From CAXQZM01 sp965229645 (GTDB taxonomy: Bacteria; Pseudomonadota; Alphaproteobacteria; UBA7985): a stretch of 64,000 nt of DNA. Positions 16,818 through 25,482 of the stretch are shown here, one piece after another. The notes beneath the pieces were generated by a model. That model was not told where the DNA came from. It saw only the letters and a program-made list of their open reading frames with translations, and made no database searches. How positions within the stretch are numbered: position 1 is the first letter of the stretch; every line of letters starts with the position of its first letter. The stretch covers positions 310,001-374,000 of the forward strand of contig OZ245893.1 of NCBI GenBank assembly GCA_965229645.1, written 5' to 3'. The position numbers were made by a program, and so were the translations under genes.

Positions 16818-16850
16818 GGCCCGCGCAAATTTAACTTGCGCGGGCCTTTT
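16818..16850 (+). terminator. Intrinsic terminator/attenuator after the binding-protein gene
   Basis: GGCCCGCGCAA (16818-16828) pairs perfectly with TTGCGCGGGCC (16836-16846) and is followed by TTTT. It lies between the binding protein and livH, which would give more binding protein than permease, a common layout in ABC importers. Confidence 0.75.
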
Positions 16851-16881
16851 CGTTTCAGCGCGCTTGAGTTGAGGCGTTCGG

Positions 16882-17748
16882 GTGTTTGATATTCTGGTCT
16901 CGGGTTTGCTGCTGTCGGGCACCTACGCGCTGGTCGCCATGGGGCTCAACCTGCAGTACGGCGTCGCCAGGATCATGAATTTGGCGAACGGTGAGGTGCT
17001 CGTGTTCGGGGCGCTTGCGGCCTTTTGGCTGTTCACCACGGCGCAGCTTAGCCCTTTGCTCACGGCCGTTCTGGTGGCCCCTGTCGCTTTCGTGGGCAAC
17101 TGGCTGATCTACAGGTTTCTGCTGTTGCCCCTGGTGCGCCGGTCTTCGTCGCAAGGCGCCTTGGAAGTTGACTCCATTCTCGCAACCTTTGGCCTCAGCT
17201 TTGTCTTGATCGGGGTCATGGTGTCGATTGAGGGCGGGTTCTTTGCCTACAGCTTCTTGCTCGAACCCGTCAGCATTCTGGGAACCACCACATCGCTCAA
17301 TCGGATTGTGGCTTTTTTGATCGCGGTCGCCCTCGCGGGGGCCTTGTACGCTTGGCTGAACCTGAGCCGCCTTGGCGTTGCCGTGCGCGCTGTGGCGGTA
17401 TCGACGGAGGCATCGGGTCTGGTCGGCATCAATGTGCCGCGCATCTCGGCCCTGGCCTTTGCCTTGGGGGGCGCGCTTACCGCCTTGAGCGGGGCTCTGA
17501 TCTCGACCTTCATCACCCTCGATGCGTCGGTCGGGGTGATTTTCACCATGAAGGCCTTGATTATCGTCATCATGGGCGGCGTCGGCGATATCCGTGGCGC
17601 GGTCGCCGCCGCGCTGATCCTTGGGATCGTCGAGACGGGGGTTGCGACGTTGGTCGACCCTGGCCTGACGTTGGTCGCCGCCTACTTCATCTTTTTGGCC
17701 ATACTGCTGTTTCGACCGCAGGGGCTGTTTGGACGGAGGCTCAATTGA
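16882..17748 (+). CDS. livH: ABC transporter permease, LivH family
   Basis: This is the first membrane subunit of the importer. The 288-aa product is hydrophobic with about eight transmembrane segments, and the N-terminal GLLLSGTYALVAMGLNLQYG is the family signature. The cytoplasmic loop around LSRLGVAVRAVAVSTEAS contains the sequence that docks onto the ATPases. It starts with GTG at 16882. The last codons overlap the TTG start of the next permease. Confidence 0.9.
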   Translation: MFDILVSGLLLSGTYALVAMGLNLQYGVARIMNLANGEVLVFGALAAFWLFTTAQLSPLLTAVLVAPVAFVGNWLIYRFLLLPLVRRSSSQGALEVDSILATFGLSFVLIGVMVSIEGGFFAYSFLLEPVSILGTTTSLNRIVAFLIAVALAGALYAWLNLSRLGVAVRAVAVSTEASGLVGINVPRISALAFALGGALTALSGALISTFITLDASVGVIFTMKALIIVIMGGVGDIRGAVAAALILGIVETGVATLVDPGLTLVAAYFIFLAILLFRPQGLFGRRLN

Positions 17749-18698
17749 GAACTGCCAGCGGCCTGGAGTTGGTCTTGGTTCTAGCGGCGCTGGTTGCGAG
17801 TGCTTCGATTCCCCTGTTTGCCAACGGCTATTGGCTGTCGGTGGCGGTCACCGCCCTCATGTACATGGCGCTCGCCACGTCCTGGGCGCTATTCTCAGGG
17901 CCCACACACTATATTTCTCTGGCAACGGCGGCCTTCTTTGGGGTGGGGGGCTACTTGGTGGGGGCGGGGATGAGCGACTATGGTCAGAGCTTTTGGACCA
18001 TGGCCGCCATCAGCGCCCTGGTTGGCACAGGCTTGGCCGCCCTTATTGGCCTTATTACCCTGCGCCTCTCGGGGGTCTATTTTGTTATTTTCACCCTGGG
18101 TCTGGCGGAGATGATCCGCAACTTGATTTCCTGGGTGCAGAACAATTTTTTGGGCTCGCGCGGTCTCTATGTCTTGACCGATTTCAACGACCGGCATCTG
18201 TTTTGGATGTTGTTGACGGTCACGGGCGCGGCCTATGCGCTTGGTTGGATCATCAATCGATCCCGCCTAGGGTTTGCCCTGCGCGTGATCGGCGGCGATG
18301 AAACCGTCGCGGCGCATGTCGGGATCAACACGGCAACCGCGAAGGTCATCTTGTTCACGACCACGGGGTTTTTCGGCGCCCTGGTCGGGGCGATCATCGC
18401 GCCGCGGTATTTTTACATTGAACCGAACCAGGTATTTTCGCCGCAACTTTCCTTTCTGGTGGTGATCATGGCTTTGTTGGGCGGCGCTGGGCGTCTTTGG
18501 GGCCCTATCGCTGGCGTGATCCCCTTTACGATTGTGTGGGAATGGGTGTCGGTGCAATTCCCCAATCAGAAAATCCTCGTCTTGGGGCTGGCCTTTTTGG
18601 TGATCGTCTATTTGATCCCGCGCGGCATGGTCGGGCTGATCGAGGATGGCGTTCGGCGCCTGCGCCGTCTTAAGACGCCCGACGGAGCCCCAGAATGA
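17745..18698 (+). CDS. livM: ABC transporter permease, LivM family
   Basis: This is the second permease of the importer, with eight or more predicted membrane segments in 317 aa. FSGPTHYISLATAAFFGVGGYL matches the LivM signature (YvSlGhaaFfgiGAY), and SRLGFALRVIGGDETVAAHVGIN is the ATPase-coupling loop. I place the start at TTG 17745, which overlaps the livH stop by 4 nt and has GGAGG about 6 nt upstream. A much longer upstream extension in this frame lies inside livH and is spurious. Confidence 0.88.
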   Translation: MRTASGLELVLVLAALVASASIPLFANGYWLSVAVTALMYMALATSWALFSGPTHYISLATAAFFGVGGYLVGAGMSDYGQSFWTMAAISALVGTGLAALIGLITLRLSGVYFVIFTLGLAEMIRNLISWVQNNFLGSRGLYVLTDFNDRHLFWMLLTVTGAAYALGWIINRSRLGFALRVIGGDETVAAHVGINTATAKVILFTTTGFFGALVGAIIAPRYFYIEPNQVFSPQLSFLVVIMALLGGAGRLWGPIAGVIPFTIVWEWVSVQFPNQKILVLGLAFLVIVYLIPRGMVGLIEDGVRRLRRLKTPDGAPE

Positions 18699-19435
18699 GC
18701 AGCAAGGCCGCCCTGCTTTCGGTGCGTCGGGTCAGCAAGCAATTTGGCGGCCTGCGCGCGGTGAACGCCGTGTCTTTTGAGGTCGCGCGGCACGAACTCG
18801 TGGGACTGATCGGTCCCAACGGGTCGGGCAAGACCACCATGCTCAATCTGATTTCTGGGTTGAGCAAACCCACCGCAGGCCAGATCAGCATGCAACGACG
18901 GCCCCTGTCGCGCATGCCAGCAGAGTTGATTGCGCGCGCAGGGGTGGGACGGACGTTCCAGCTGGTCCGTTTGCTGCCAGGGTTGAGCGTGTTGGAAAAC
19001 GTGTTGGCAGGGGCGGTCTTTGGGCATAAACGCCGCTGGGGGCGAGAGGCCGAAGACTTTGCCGACGAAGTTTTGGAGCGCGTCGGCCTGCAGGACAAGA
19101 TCGATCTGCCCATTTCCGCACTGACTTACATCGACCAGAAGCGGGTTGAGTTGGCCCGCACCTTGGCAGGTGAGCCCAAGATTTTGCTACTCGACGAGTG
19201 GCTTGCAGGTCTGAACCCCAGCGAACTGATCGAAGGCATTGACCTCATCCACCGCCTGCGCGAGGAGGGTCGGACGATTATTTTGGTCGAGCATGTTATG
19301 GACGCCATTCGCTCCCTCTGCGATCGCTGCGTGGTCCTCAACTCGGGCGCGAAAATCGCCGACGGGGATCCCGAGGCGGTTTTGTCGGACCCGCATGTGG
19401 TCAGCGCCTACCTGGGGGACCAAGCCCATGCTTGA
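18695..19435 (+). CDS. livG: ABC transporter ATP-binding protein, LivG family
   Basis: This is one of the two ATPases of the importer. Walker A is GPNGSGKTT (about residues 40-48), Walker B ends ILLLDEWLAGLNP, and the H-loop is LVEHVMD. The ABC signature position reads LTYIDQKRVELARTL, which departs from the usual LSYGQQRRLEIARAL. Length is 246 aa, normal for LivG. The start overlaps livM by 4 nt, and its own end overlaps livF by 8 nt. Confidence 0.9.
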   Translation: MSSKAALLSVRRVSKQFGGLRAVNAVSFEVARHELVGLIGPNGSGKTTMLNLISGLSKPTAGQISMQRRPLSRMPAELIARAGVGRTFQLVRLLPGLSVLENVLAGAVFGHKRRWGREAEDFADEVLERVGLQDKIDLPISALTYIDQKRVELARTLAGEPKILLLDEWLAGLNPSELIEGIDLIHRLREEGRTIILVEHVMDAIRSLCDRCVVLNSGAKIADGDPEAVLSDPHVVSAYLGDQAHA

Positions 19436-20636
19436 GGTTCGCGATCTTTGCGTCACCTATGGCAAGCACCGCGCCTTGACCGAGGCGTCGATCCGCGTCG
19501 CCCAAGGGGAAATCGTTGCGGTTCTGGGGGCCAACGGCGCTGGCAAATCGACCTTGCTGCGCACCATCGCGGGCGTATGCGAGGGCGAGGTGCGCGGCGA
19601 CATGAGCCTTGCGGGCGCAGACCTTGTCGCGCTGCCGCCCGATCAGATCGTTGCCCTGGGCATTGCTCTCGTGCCCGAAGGCCGTGGAATTTTTGGCGAC
19701 TTGACGGTGCGGGAAAATTTACAACTCGGCGCTTACAAGGCCCAAGCGCGAGCGCAGGAGGCCGAAAACTTGCCCCGCGTTTTGCGCCTGTTCCCCAAGC
19801 TACGGGCGCGACAACATCAAATCGCACGCACCATGAGCGGCGGGGAGCAGCAAATGGTCGCCATCGGCCGCGCCCTCATGTCCGCGCCGCAGATCCTCAT
19901 GCTCGACGAGCCGTCCCTGGGCTTGTCCCCCCTGCTGTGCCAGGAGCTGTTTGCCAACTTACGAGCGGTCAAGGACTTGGGCATTGGAATCTTGCTGGTC
20001 GAACAAAATGCCAAGCAGAGTTTGGCCATTGCCGATCGCGGCTATCTGCTGGAAAATGCCCGTATCGTTCATGAGGATCGGGCGGAAAATCTCGCGCGCA
20101 ACGCCGCCGTTCAGCGCGCCTACCTTGGCGGGTCTGCGGACAGTCCGAACGCAACCGCGACGGCGAGGCCAGGCACCAGGCGCGCCGCGCACGAGACCAA
20201 GGAGCCCGTCGTCGGCGAAGACCCCCTGATACCCGCCCCAAGCCCTGAAGTTCCAACCCGCCGATCCGCGGACGACCAAATTGGCGGCGATTTGGAGGCG
20301 TTTGTCGAAGCTGCGGCGCGCGTTTCGCAGTCCCATGTTGGGATCGATGCGCCCAAGATGCGCCCCGACACGAAGGTTTCTCAAGACCCAAGCGACGACT
20401 TGGCGCGGGTGGCCCAAGACATGGCGGCGGCGGCAAGCGCGGCGCGGGCACGGCGTGCGGCTCAGGGTCAACGCAGCGCAGAGCGCGGCATGTCGGCACG
20501 GCTAAGCCACGCGGCCCCGTCGTCCGGTCCCAACCCAGCGGACGCGAGCGAAGCTGTGCCGCGCATCGAGATCTATCGTCGCCCCGTGGTGGAGGTCTAT
20601 CGGCGTCAAGGCAACGGGGCTTTTGCCAAGGCTTAG
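19428..20636 (+). CDS. livF: ABC transporter ATP-binding protein, LivF family, with a long C-terminal extension
   Basis: This is the second ATPase: Walker A GANGAGKST, signature TMSGGEQQMVAIGRAL, Walker B ILMLDEPSLGLSP, H-loop LVEQNAKQ. The ABC domain ends near residue 235, where LivF proteins normally stop. Here the frame continues for about 165 more residues, rich in Ala, Pro, Arg and Glu, ending EIYRRPVVEVYRRQGNGAF. The extension contains no recognised domain and looks disordered with a helical acidic middle. Codon use is like the rest of the gene, so it appears to be real coding sequence. Confidence 0.85.
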   Translation: MLEVRDLCVTYGKHRALTEASIRVAQGEIVAVLGANGAGKSTLLRTIAGVCEGEVRGDMSLAGADLVALPPDQIVALGIALVPEGRGIFGDLTVRENLQLGAYKAQARAQEAENLPRVLRLFPKLRARQHQIARTMSGGEQQMVAIGRALMSAPQILMLDEPSLGLSPLLCQELFANLRAVKDLGIGILLVEQNAKQSLAIADRGYLLENARIVHEDRAENLARNAAVQRAYLGGSADSPNATATARPGTRRAAHETKEPVVGEDPLIPAPSPEVPTRRSADDQIGGDLEAFVEAAARVSQSHVGIDAPKMRPDTKVSQDPSDDLARVAQDMAAAASAARARRAAQGQRSAERGMSARLSHAAPSSGPNPADASEAVPRIEIYRRPVVEVYRRQGNGAFAKA

Positions 20637-20648
20637 GGAAGGAAACAC

Positions 20649-22124
20649 ATGCTGGACCAGGTACAAACAGGACCGAACCTAAAAGGCCACTTCATAGCGG
20701 GGGAGTGGGTCGCGGCCCCTGCCACCTTCGCCGACTATAGCCCGTCCAACGGGCATGTCTGGGCGCAGGCCCCCGACGGGGACGTGCGCCAGATGGGCCA
20801 AGCGATTGCGGCGGCCCACGAGGCCTTTGGCCCTTGGCGCGCGCTGAGTTTTGCCGAACGCAGCCATCACTTGCTAAAGATGGCCGAGTTTTGGGAACAG
20901 CGCTTGCCAGACTTTGTCGCGGCGATTCAGGGTGAAGCTGGCGGCTGGATCGGCAAGGGTCAGTTTGAAGGGGGCTATGTGCCCGAGGTGTTTCGCGCCG
21001 CCGCCGCGCTGGCCTACGCGCCCATCGGGGAAATCTTGCCGTCGGAAACGCATAAGATGTCCACGGCCATGCGCGTGCCCTTGGGCGTTGTGGGGGTCGT
21101 GTCGCCTTGGAATTTCCCAGGGCTTTTGACCGCGCGTGGCTTCGCCTTCGCCCTCGCGGCGGGCAATACCATCGTCCTCAAACCCTCCGAAGAAACGCCC
21201 TATACTGGCGGGCTCTACTTTGCAGAGATTGCGGAGGCGGCGGGGTTGCCCCCTGGGGTCCTCAACGTCGTGACCTGTTCGCGCGATCATGTGGCGGCGG
21301 TCGGCGATGAGCTGATCGATCATCCCCTGGTCAAAGGGATTTCCTTCACCGGCTCAACCCCCGTTGGGCGCCGCATCGCCGCCAAATGCGGTGCCCACCT
21401 CAAGAAGTGCTGCGTCGAACTGGGCGGCAAGGACAGCTTGATTGTTTTGGACGACGCCGACATGGCGCGGGCAACGCAGGCGGCCAATTTCGGCGCCTTC
21501 ATGCATCAGGGACAGATTTGCATGAGCGTGGAGAAAGTTTTGGTGCAGGAGCGCGTCTACGAGGCGTTTCTTCAGGAATTTGTTGCGCGGGCGGCGAAGC
21601 TGAAAGTGGGACCGACGACCGATCCCGCCAATGTCATTGGCCCCCTCATCAACGCACGGCAAGTCGCGCGGGTTAAGGCGCAGCTCGAGGACGCGGTGCA
21701 GAAGGGCGCCCAGATCGCCCACGGCGGTAAGATCGACGGCCTGTTTGTAGAACCCACGATCTTGACCCAGGTGCGCACCGACATGGACATCTGGCGTCAA
21801 GAAACCTTCGGGCCGCTGGTAGTGGTGGCGCCGTTCAAGACCGACCAGGAGGCCATCGCCATGAACAACGATACAGAATTTGGGCTTTCTGCCGGCATCA
21901 TGTCGCAAAACGAGGACCGGGCCATTCAAATGATGCGGCAGCTGCAAACGGGCATGTGCCATATCAATTGTTCGTCGGTGAACGATGAACCCCATGTGCC
22001 GTTTGGCGGCAGCAAGGCAAGCGGGGTTGGGCGTCATGGTGGGCGCTGGTCGATGGAAACCTTCACCGAAACGCGGTGGATTACCCTTGATCGGGGCGGG
22101 CGGGCGTACCCGCCGGTGTTTTGA
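20649..22124 (+). CDS. Aldehyde dehydrogenase (benzaldehyde/coniferyl-aldehyde type)
   Basis: This is an NAD(P)+-dependent aldehyde dehydrogenase of 491 aa. The catalytic Cys291 lies in HQGQICMSVEKV and Glu257 in CCVELGGKDS. Asn155 in SPWNFP and Lys178 in VLKPSEETP complete the active site, and GFTGS-like ISFTGSTPVG is the cofactor loop. The QGQICMS motif and general sequence are like the aromatic aldehyde dehydrogenases. The stop overlaps an SDR gene resembling coniferyl-alcohol dehydrogenase, so the pair could oxidise an aromatic alcohol to the acid in two steps. Substrate assignment is inference. Confidence 0.85.
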   Translation: MLDQVQTGPNLKGHFIAGEWVAAPATFADYSPSNGHVWAQAPDGDVRQMGQAIAAAHEAFGPWRALSFAERSHHLLKMAEFWEQRLPDFVAAIQGEAGGWIGKGQFEGGYVPEVFRAAAALAYAPIGEILPSETHKMSTAMRVPLGVVGVVSPWNFPGLLTARGFAFALAAGNTIVLKPSEETPYTGGLYFAEIAEAAGLPPGVLNVVTCSRDHVAAVGDELIDHPLVKGISFTGSTPVGRRIAAKCGAHLKKCCVELGGKDSLIVLDDADMARATQAANFGAFMHQGQICMSVEKVLVQERVYEAFLQEFVARAAKLKVGPTTDPANVIGPLINARQVARVKAQLEDAVQKGAQIAHGGKIDGLFVEPTILTQVRTDMDIWRQETFGPLVVVAPFKTDQEAIAMNNDTEFGLSAGIMSQNEDRAIQMMRQLQTGMCHINCSSVNDEPHVPFGGSKASGVGRHGGRWSMETFTETRWITLDRGGRAYPPVF

Positions 22125-22915
22125 CCGTGCGCGATCTTGTCAAAGGAAAGCGGATTGTCGTCACGGGCTCTAGCTCGGGCATTGGTCTGGAAACCGCACG
22201 GGTCTTGAGCGCGCAGGGGGCGGAAGTTCTCGGCGTCGATTTGACGAAAAACTTCGACCACGTAGAGGAATTTTATCGCGCCGACCTGTCGGACAAGCGA
22301 ACCCTCGAGGCCCTGGCCGACGCGCTGCCGTCGCGGATCGACGGGCTGGTGAACAATGCAGGGCTGCCTCCAACACGGCCCGCGGAAGCCCTGCTCGCGG
22401 TCAATTTGCTGGCGCCCAAATACTTGACCCAGCTCTTGATTCCCAAAATGGCCGCAGGGGCCAGTATCGTAAATGTCGCGTCCTTGGCCGGGATTGGCTG
22501 GCCCGACGCGGTGGCGGCGATCAAGGCCAGCCAGGATCTCGACTTTCACGAACTCGCCGACTTTATCGCAACCTGGAACGTCAGCGCCGAGGGGGGCAGG
22601 TCCTACTTCTTCGCGAAGGAAGCGATCCTGGCCTGGACCATGCAAAATCGCTGGACATGGCGTGATCGGGGTATTCGAATGAACGCGGTCAGCCCTGGGC
22701 CCGTGGAAACCCCGATCTTGGGCGACTTTGTCCAGACCTTGGGCGCGCGGGTCGAGGAAGATATGCGCGTTATGGACCGCCCTGGCCAAATCACCGACAT
22801 TGCGCCCGTCATCCTGTTTCTGCTGTCCGACATGGCCACCTGGTTGCGGGGCACCAATATCGCGTGCGACGGCGGCATGGCCTCGCACATCCTCTGTGAA
22901 ATGCACGGCTTGTAA
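22121..22915 (+). CDS. Short-chain dehydrogenase, coniferyl-alcohol/3-alpha-hydroxysteroid dehydrogenase-like
   Basis: The protein has the Rossmann motif TGSSSGIG (15-22), NNAG (78-81), Ser121 in NVASLAG, and the catalytic Tyr162 and Lys166 (SYFFAKEA). VNNAGLPPTRPAEALLAVN and the long insertion between the active-site Ser and Tyr are typical of the coniferyl-alcohol/3-alpha-hydroxysteroid dehydrogenase subgroup. Length is 264 aa with TTG 22121, which overlaps the aldehyde dehydrogenase stop as TTGA; a GTG at 22127 is the alternative. It probably catalyses the alcohol-to-aldehyde step before the aldehyde dehydrogenase. Confidence 0.8.
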   Translation: MTVRDLVKGKRIVVTGSSSGIGLETARVLSAQGAEVLGVDLTKNFDHVEEFYRADLSDKRTLEALADALPSRIDGLVNNAGLPPTRPAEALLAVNLLAPKYLTQLLIPKMAAGASIVNVASLAGIGWPDAVAAIKASQDLDFHELADFIATWNVSAEGGRSYFFAKEAILAWTMQNRWTWRDRGIRMNAVSPGPVETPILGDFVQTLGARVEEDMRVMDRPGQITDIAPVILFLLSDMATWLRGTNIACDGGMASHILCEMHGL

Positions 22916-22939
22916 CACCAGCACTTGGGAGAACTTACT

Positions 22940-24469
22940 ATGGAATTCATCGGCTGGAGTCTTTTTGCGCTCGTCCTGATCGCGGTGGCGATTGTCGTCG
23001 CGGCGGGGTTCTACGAACGGGCCACCAATGAGGTGAGCCTGTTGCGCACGGGCGTCGGCGGACGCCGTGTTGTCATCGACGGCGGGGTCCTGGCCGTGCC
23101 TTACTTTCACGAAATTAGCCGCGTCAATATGCAGACGCTGCGGCTGGATGTGGATCGGCGCGGCGAAAGTTCCCTCATTACCCTCGACCGGTTGCGCGTC
23201 GATGTTGGCGCCGAGTTTTACGTTAGCGTCATCGCCGACGCTGACGCGATTATTCGCGCCGCGCAGACCTTGGGCAATCGAACGTTTCAAGGCGAGGAGC
23301 TGCGCGCCCTGATCGATGGGATGATGGTCGATGCCCTGCGGGCGGTTGCCGCCAAAATGACCCTGGATCAGTTGCACGAAAATCGCGCCGAATTTGTCGG
23401 CCAAGTTGGGGCCATGTTGAAGGAGACTTTGGAACGCTATGGTTTGCAACTGCTCAATGTGTCGCTGACTGCGCTCGACCAGACGCCTTTTGCAAGCCTC
23501 GACGAAAACAACGCCTTCAACGCCGTGGGCATGCGCAAATTGGCCGAAGTGGTCGCCAACTCGCGCAAAGAACGCGCGCAGATCGATGCGGATAGCGAAG
23601 TGTCGGTGCGTCGTGCGGCCATGGAGGCCGCGCGCCAGCGCCTGGATATCGATTTGGAAGAGCGGCGCGCCGAAATTGCCCAACAACAGGAAATAGAGAC
23701 GCTGGCGGCGGCGCAACTCGCCGAAGTGGCCCAGCGCAAGGCCGATTCCGAGCGGGTGACGGCCGAAGCGCGTATCCAAATGGAGTTGCAAATCGAAGAG
23801 GCCGAAATCGCGCGCCAGCAAACCTTGAGCCTTGCCGAGCAAGACCGCGCCATCGCCATTTCCGCCAAGTCGCAGCAAGAGGCCCAGGCCAAGATCGAGG
23901 CGGACGCGGCCCAGGCCGAGGCGGTGCAAGCGAGCGAAGCGGTCGAGACCGCGCGCGCGCAAGCGGTCGCCGAACGGCAGTCGCACATAGCGCGCATCCA
24001 AGCAGAATCGCAGGCACGCGCGGCGGCGGCCAAGGCCGAAATTGCCGCCCAAAACCAACGGGCCATCGCCAAGGATCAGGCCGACGCGGTTCGCGAAGCT
24101 GCCGACGCGCAAAGGGCGGCAGAGATGGCCCAAGCCGAAGCCCGTCGCGCCCGTCTAGAGGCGGAAAACACCCGATCCGACGCGCTGATCGCCATGGAAC
24201 TGGAGAAGGCTCGCCTAGAGGCCATGCCGAAAATCGTCGGCGAGATGGTCAAGCCCGCCGAGAAAATCAAGGCGATCAACGTCAACCACGTGACGGGATT
24301 GGCGCGCGCGGGGGAGGGCAGCGAGCCCAAAGGTGCGGTTGGCGCGGCTTTGGATTCCATTATGGACATGGCGGTGCAACTGCCCGTCTTAAAGAAAATC
24401 GGCGACCAACTCGGCGTATCGTTGGATGCGGTGACAGACACGTCGTCGCGGGATCAAGACCCAGACTAA
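22940..24469 (+). CDS. Flotillin-like SPFH-domain membrane protein
   Basis: Flotillins scaffold ordered membrane microdomains. One N-terminal membrane segment (about residues 5-25) is followed by an SPFH domain (roughly 30-220). A long Ala/Glu/Gln-rich coiled coil (about 220-430) includes EA-rich heptads such as AEAVQASEAVETARAQAVAE. Length is 509 aa. The start is ATG 22940 with GGGAGAA 8 nt upstream. No NfeD-type partner, a frequent neighbour of flotillins, is adjacent. It lies between the oxidoreductase pair and an aldo/keto reductase, so a link to transporter organisation is possible but speculative. Confidence 0.85.
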   Translation: MEFIGWSLFALVLIAVAIVVAAGFYERATNEVSLLRTGVGGRRVVIDGGVLAVPYFHEISRVNMQTLRLDVDRRGESSLITLDRLRVDVGAEFYVSVIADADAIIRAAQTLGNRTFQGEELRALIDGMMVDALRAVAAKMTLDQLHENRAEFVGQVGAMLKETLERYGLQLLNVSLTALDQTPFASLDENNAFNAVGMRKLAEVVANSRKERAQIDADSEVSVRRAAMEAARQRLDIDLEERRAEIAQQQEIETLAAAQLAEVAQRKADSERVTAEARIQMELQIEEAEIARQQTLSLAEQDRAIAISAKSQQEAQAKIEADAAQAEAVQASEAVETARAQAVAERQSHIARIQAESQARAAAAKAEIAAQNQRAIAKDQADAVREAADAQRAAEMAQAEARRARLEAENTRSDALIAMELEKARLEAMPKIVGEMVKPAEKIKAINVNHVTGLARAGEGSEPKGAVGAALDSIMDMAVQLPVLKKIGDQLGVSLDAVTDTSSRDQDPD

Positions 24470-24470
24470 G

Positions 24471-25472
24471 ATGAAAACGATTGCTCAGCGGCAAGGTCGG
24501 CTCGGGCAACGCGGCCCGCGCGTGAGCCGTGTCGGGTACGGGGCCATGTCCTTTTCCGACTTTTACGGTCCCGCGACCGACGAAGGGTCCTTGGCGATTT
24601 TGGACGCCTGCCTCGACCTAGGCCTGACCCATATCGATACGGCCAACGTCTATGGCATGGGCCGATCCGAACAGGTGATTGGCCAATGGCTGCGCCAGCA
24701 TAAGAATCCCCCCGTGACCATTGCCACCAAGGCGGGGATCACGTCCGATCCCGACCGACGGCTCAACAATTCTCCCGCGCACTTGCAAGACGCGCTGGAG
24801 GCCAGCCTGCGCCGCCTAGGGGTGGAGGCGGTTGATCTGTTTTACGTTCACCGTCGCGACCCACGGTTTGAGATTGAACAGGTCACGGAGACCTTGGCGG
24901 GATTCGTCAAGGCGGGGAAGGTCAAGGCCATCGGGTTTTCTGAAATCGCGCCATCGTCCCTGCGGCGCGCCCACAAGGTCCATCCCGTTGCGGCGGTGCA
25001 ATCGGAATACTCGCTGTCCACGCGCGCGCCCGAGTTGGGACTGGTCGAGGCGTGCGCGGACATCGGCGCGGCCTTGGTCGCCTTTTCGCCCGTGGGCCGA
25101 GGCTTGCTGACCGATCGCCCCCACGCCGCCGCCGCGATTGCGGGCATGCCTTGGATGAAAACAAATCCCAGATTTTGCGAGCCCAATTTATCGGCGAACG
25201 TCGCCGCAAGCGCGCGGTTTCGAGCCCTGGCCGCCGACCTGGGCGTGGCGGCCAGTTCGTTGGCCATCGCCTGGCTATTGCACCAAGGCGACCACGTGCT
25301 GCCGATCCCTGGAACGCGCAGTGTGGCGCACTTGCGAGAGTTGGCGGCGGGAGGGTGCCTGCACCTCGACGCCGAAGACCTGGCGCGGATCGAGGCGTGC
25401 CTGCCCAAGGGATGGGCACACGGCGACCGCTATTCGCGCGCGCAATGGGAGGGGCCAGAACGCTACTGCTGA
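24471..25472 (+). CDS. Aldo/keto reductase
   Basis: This is an NADPH-dependent oxidoreductase with a TIM-barrel fold. The catalytic tetrad is visible: Asp56 and Tyr61 in HIDTANVYGMGRSEQ, Lys87 in TIATKAG and His127 in FYVHRRDP. The C-terminal cofactor motif IPGTRSVAHLRELA is conserved. Length is 333 aa, typical of the AKR family related to YajO/YhdN. It starts 1 bp after the flotillin stop. The physiological substrate is unknown. Confidence 0.88.
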   Translation: MKTIAQRQGRLGQRGPRVSRVGYGAMSFSDFYGPATDEGSLAILDACLDLGLTHIDTANVYGMGRSEQVIGQWLRQHKNPPVTIATKAGITSDPDRRLNNSPAHLQDALEASLRRLGVEAVDLFYVHRRDPRFEIEQVTETLAGFVKAGKVKAIGFSEIAPSSLRRAHKVHPVAAVQSEYSLSTRAPELGLVEACADIGAALVAFSPVGRGLLTDRPHAAAAIAGMPWMKTNPRFCEPNLSANVAASARFRALAADLGVAASSLAIAWLLHQGDHVLPIPGTRSVAHLRELAAGGCLHLDAEDLARIEACLPKGWAHGDRYSRAQWEGPERYC

Positions 25473-25482
25473 GGCTTAGATT

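Noticed and set aside
17352..17744. Long N-terminal extension of livM
   Set aside because: It lies entirely within livH in another frame; the hydrophobic family start coincides with TTG 17745.
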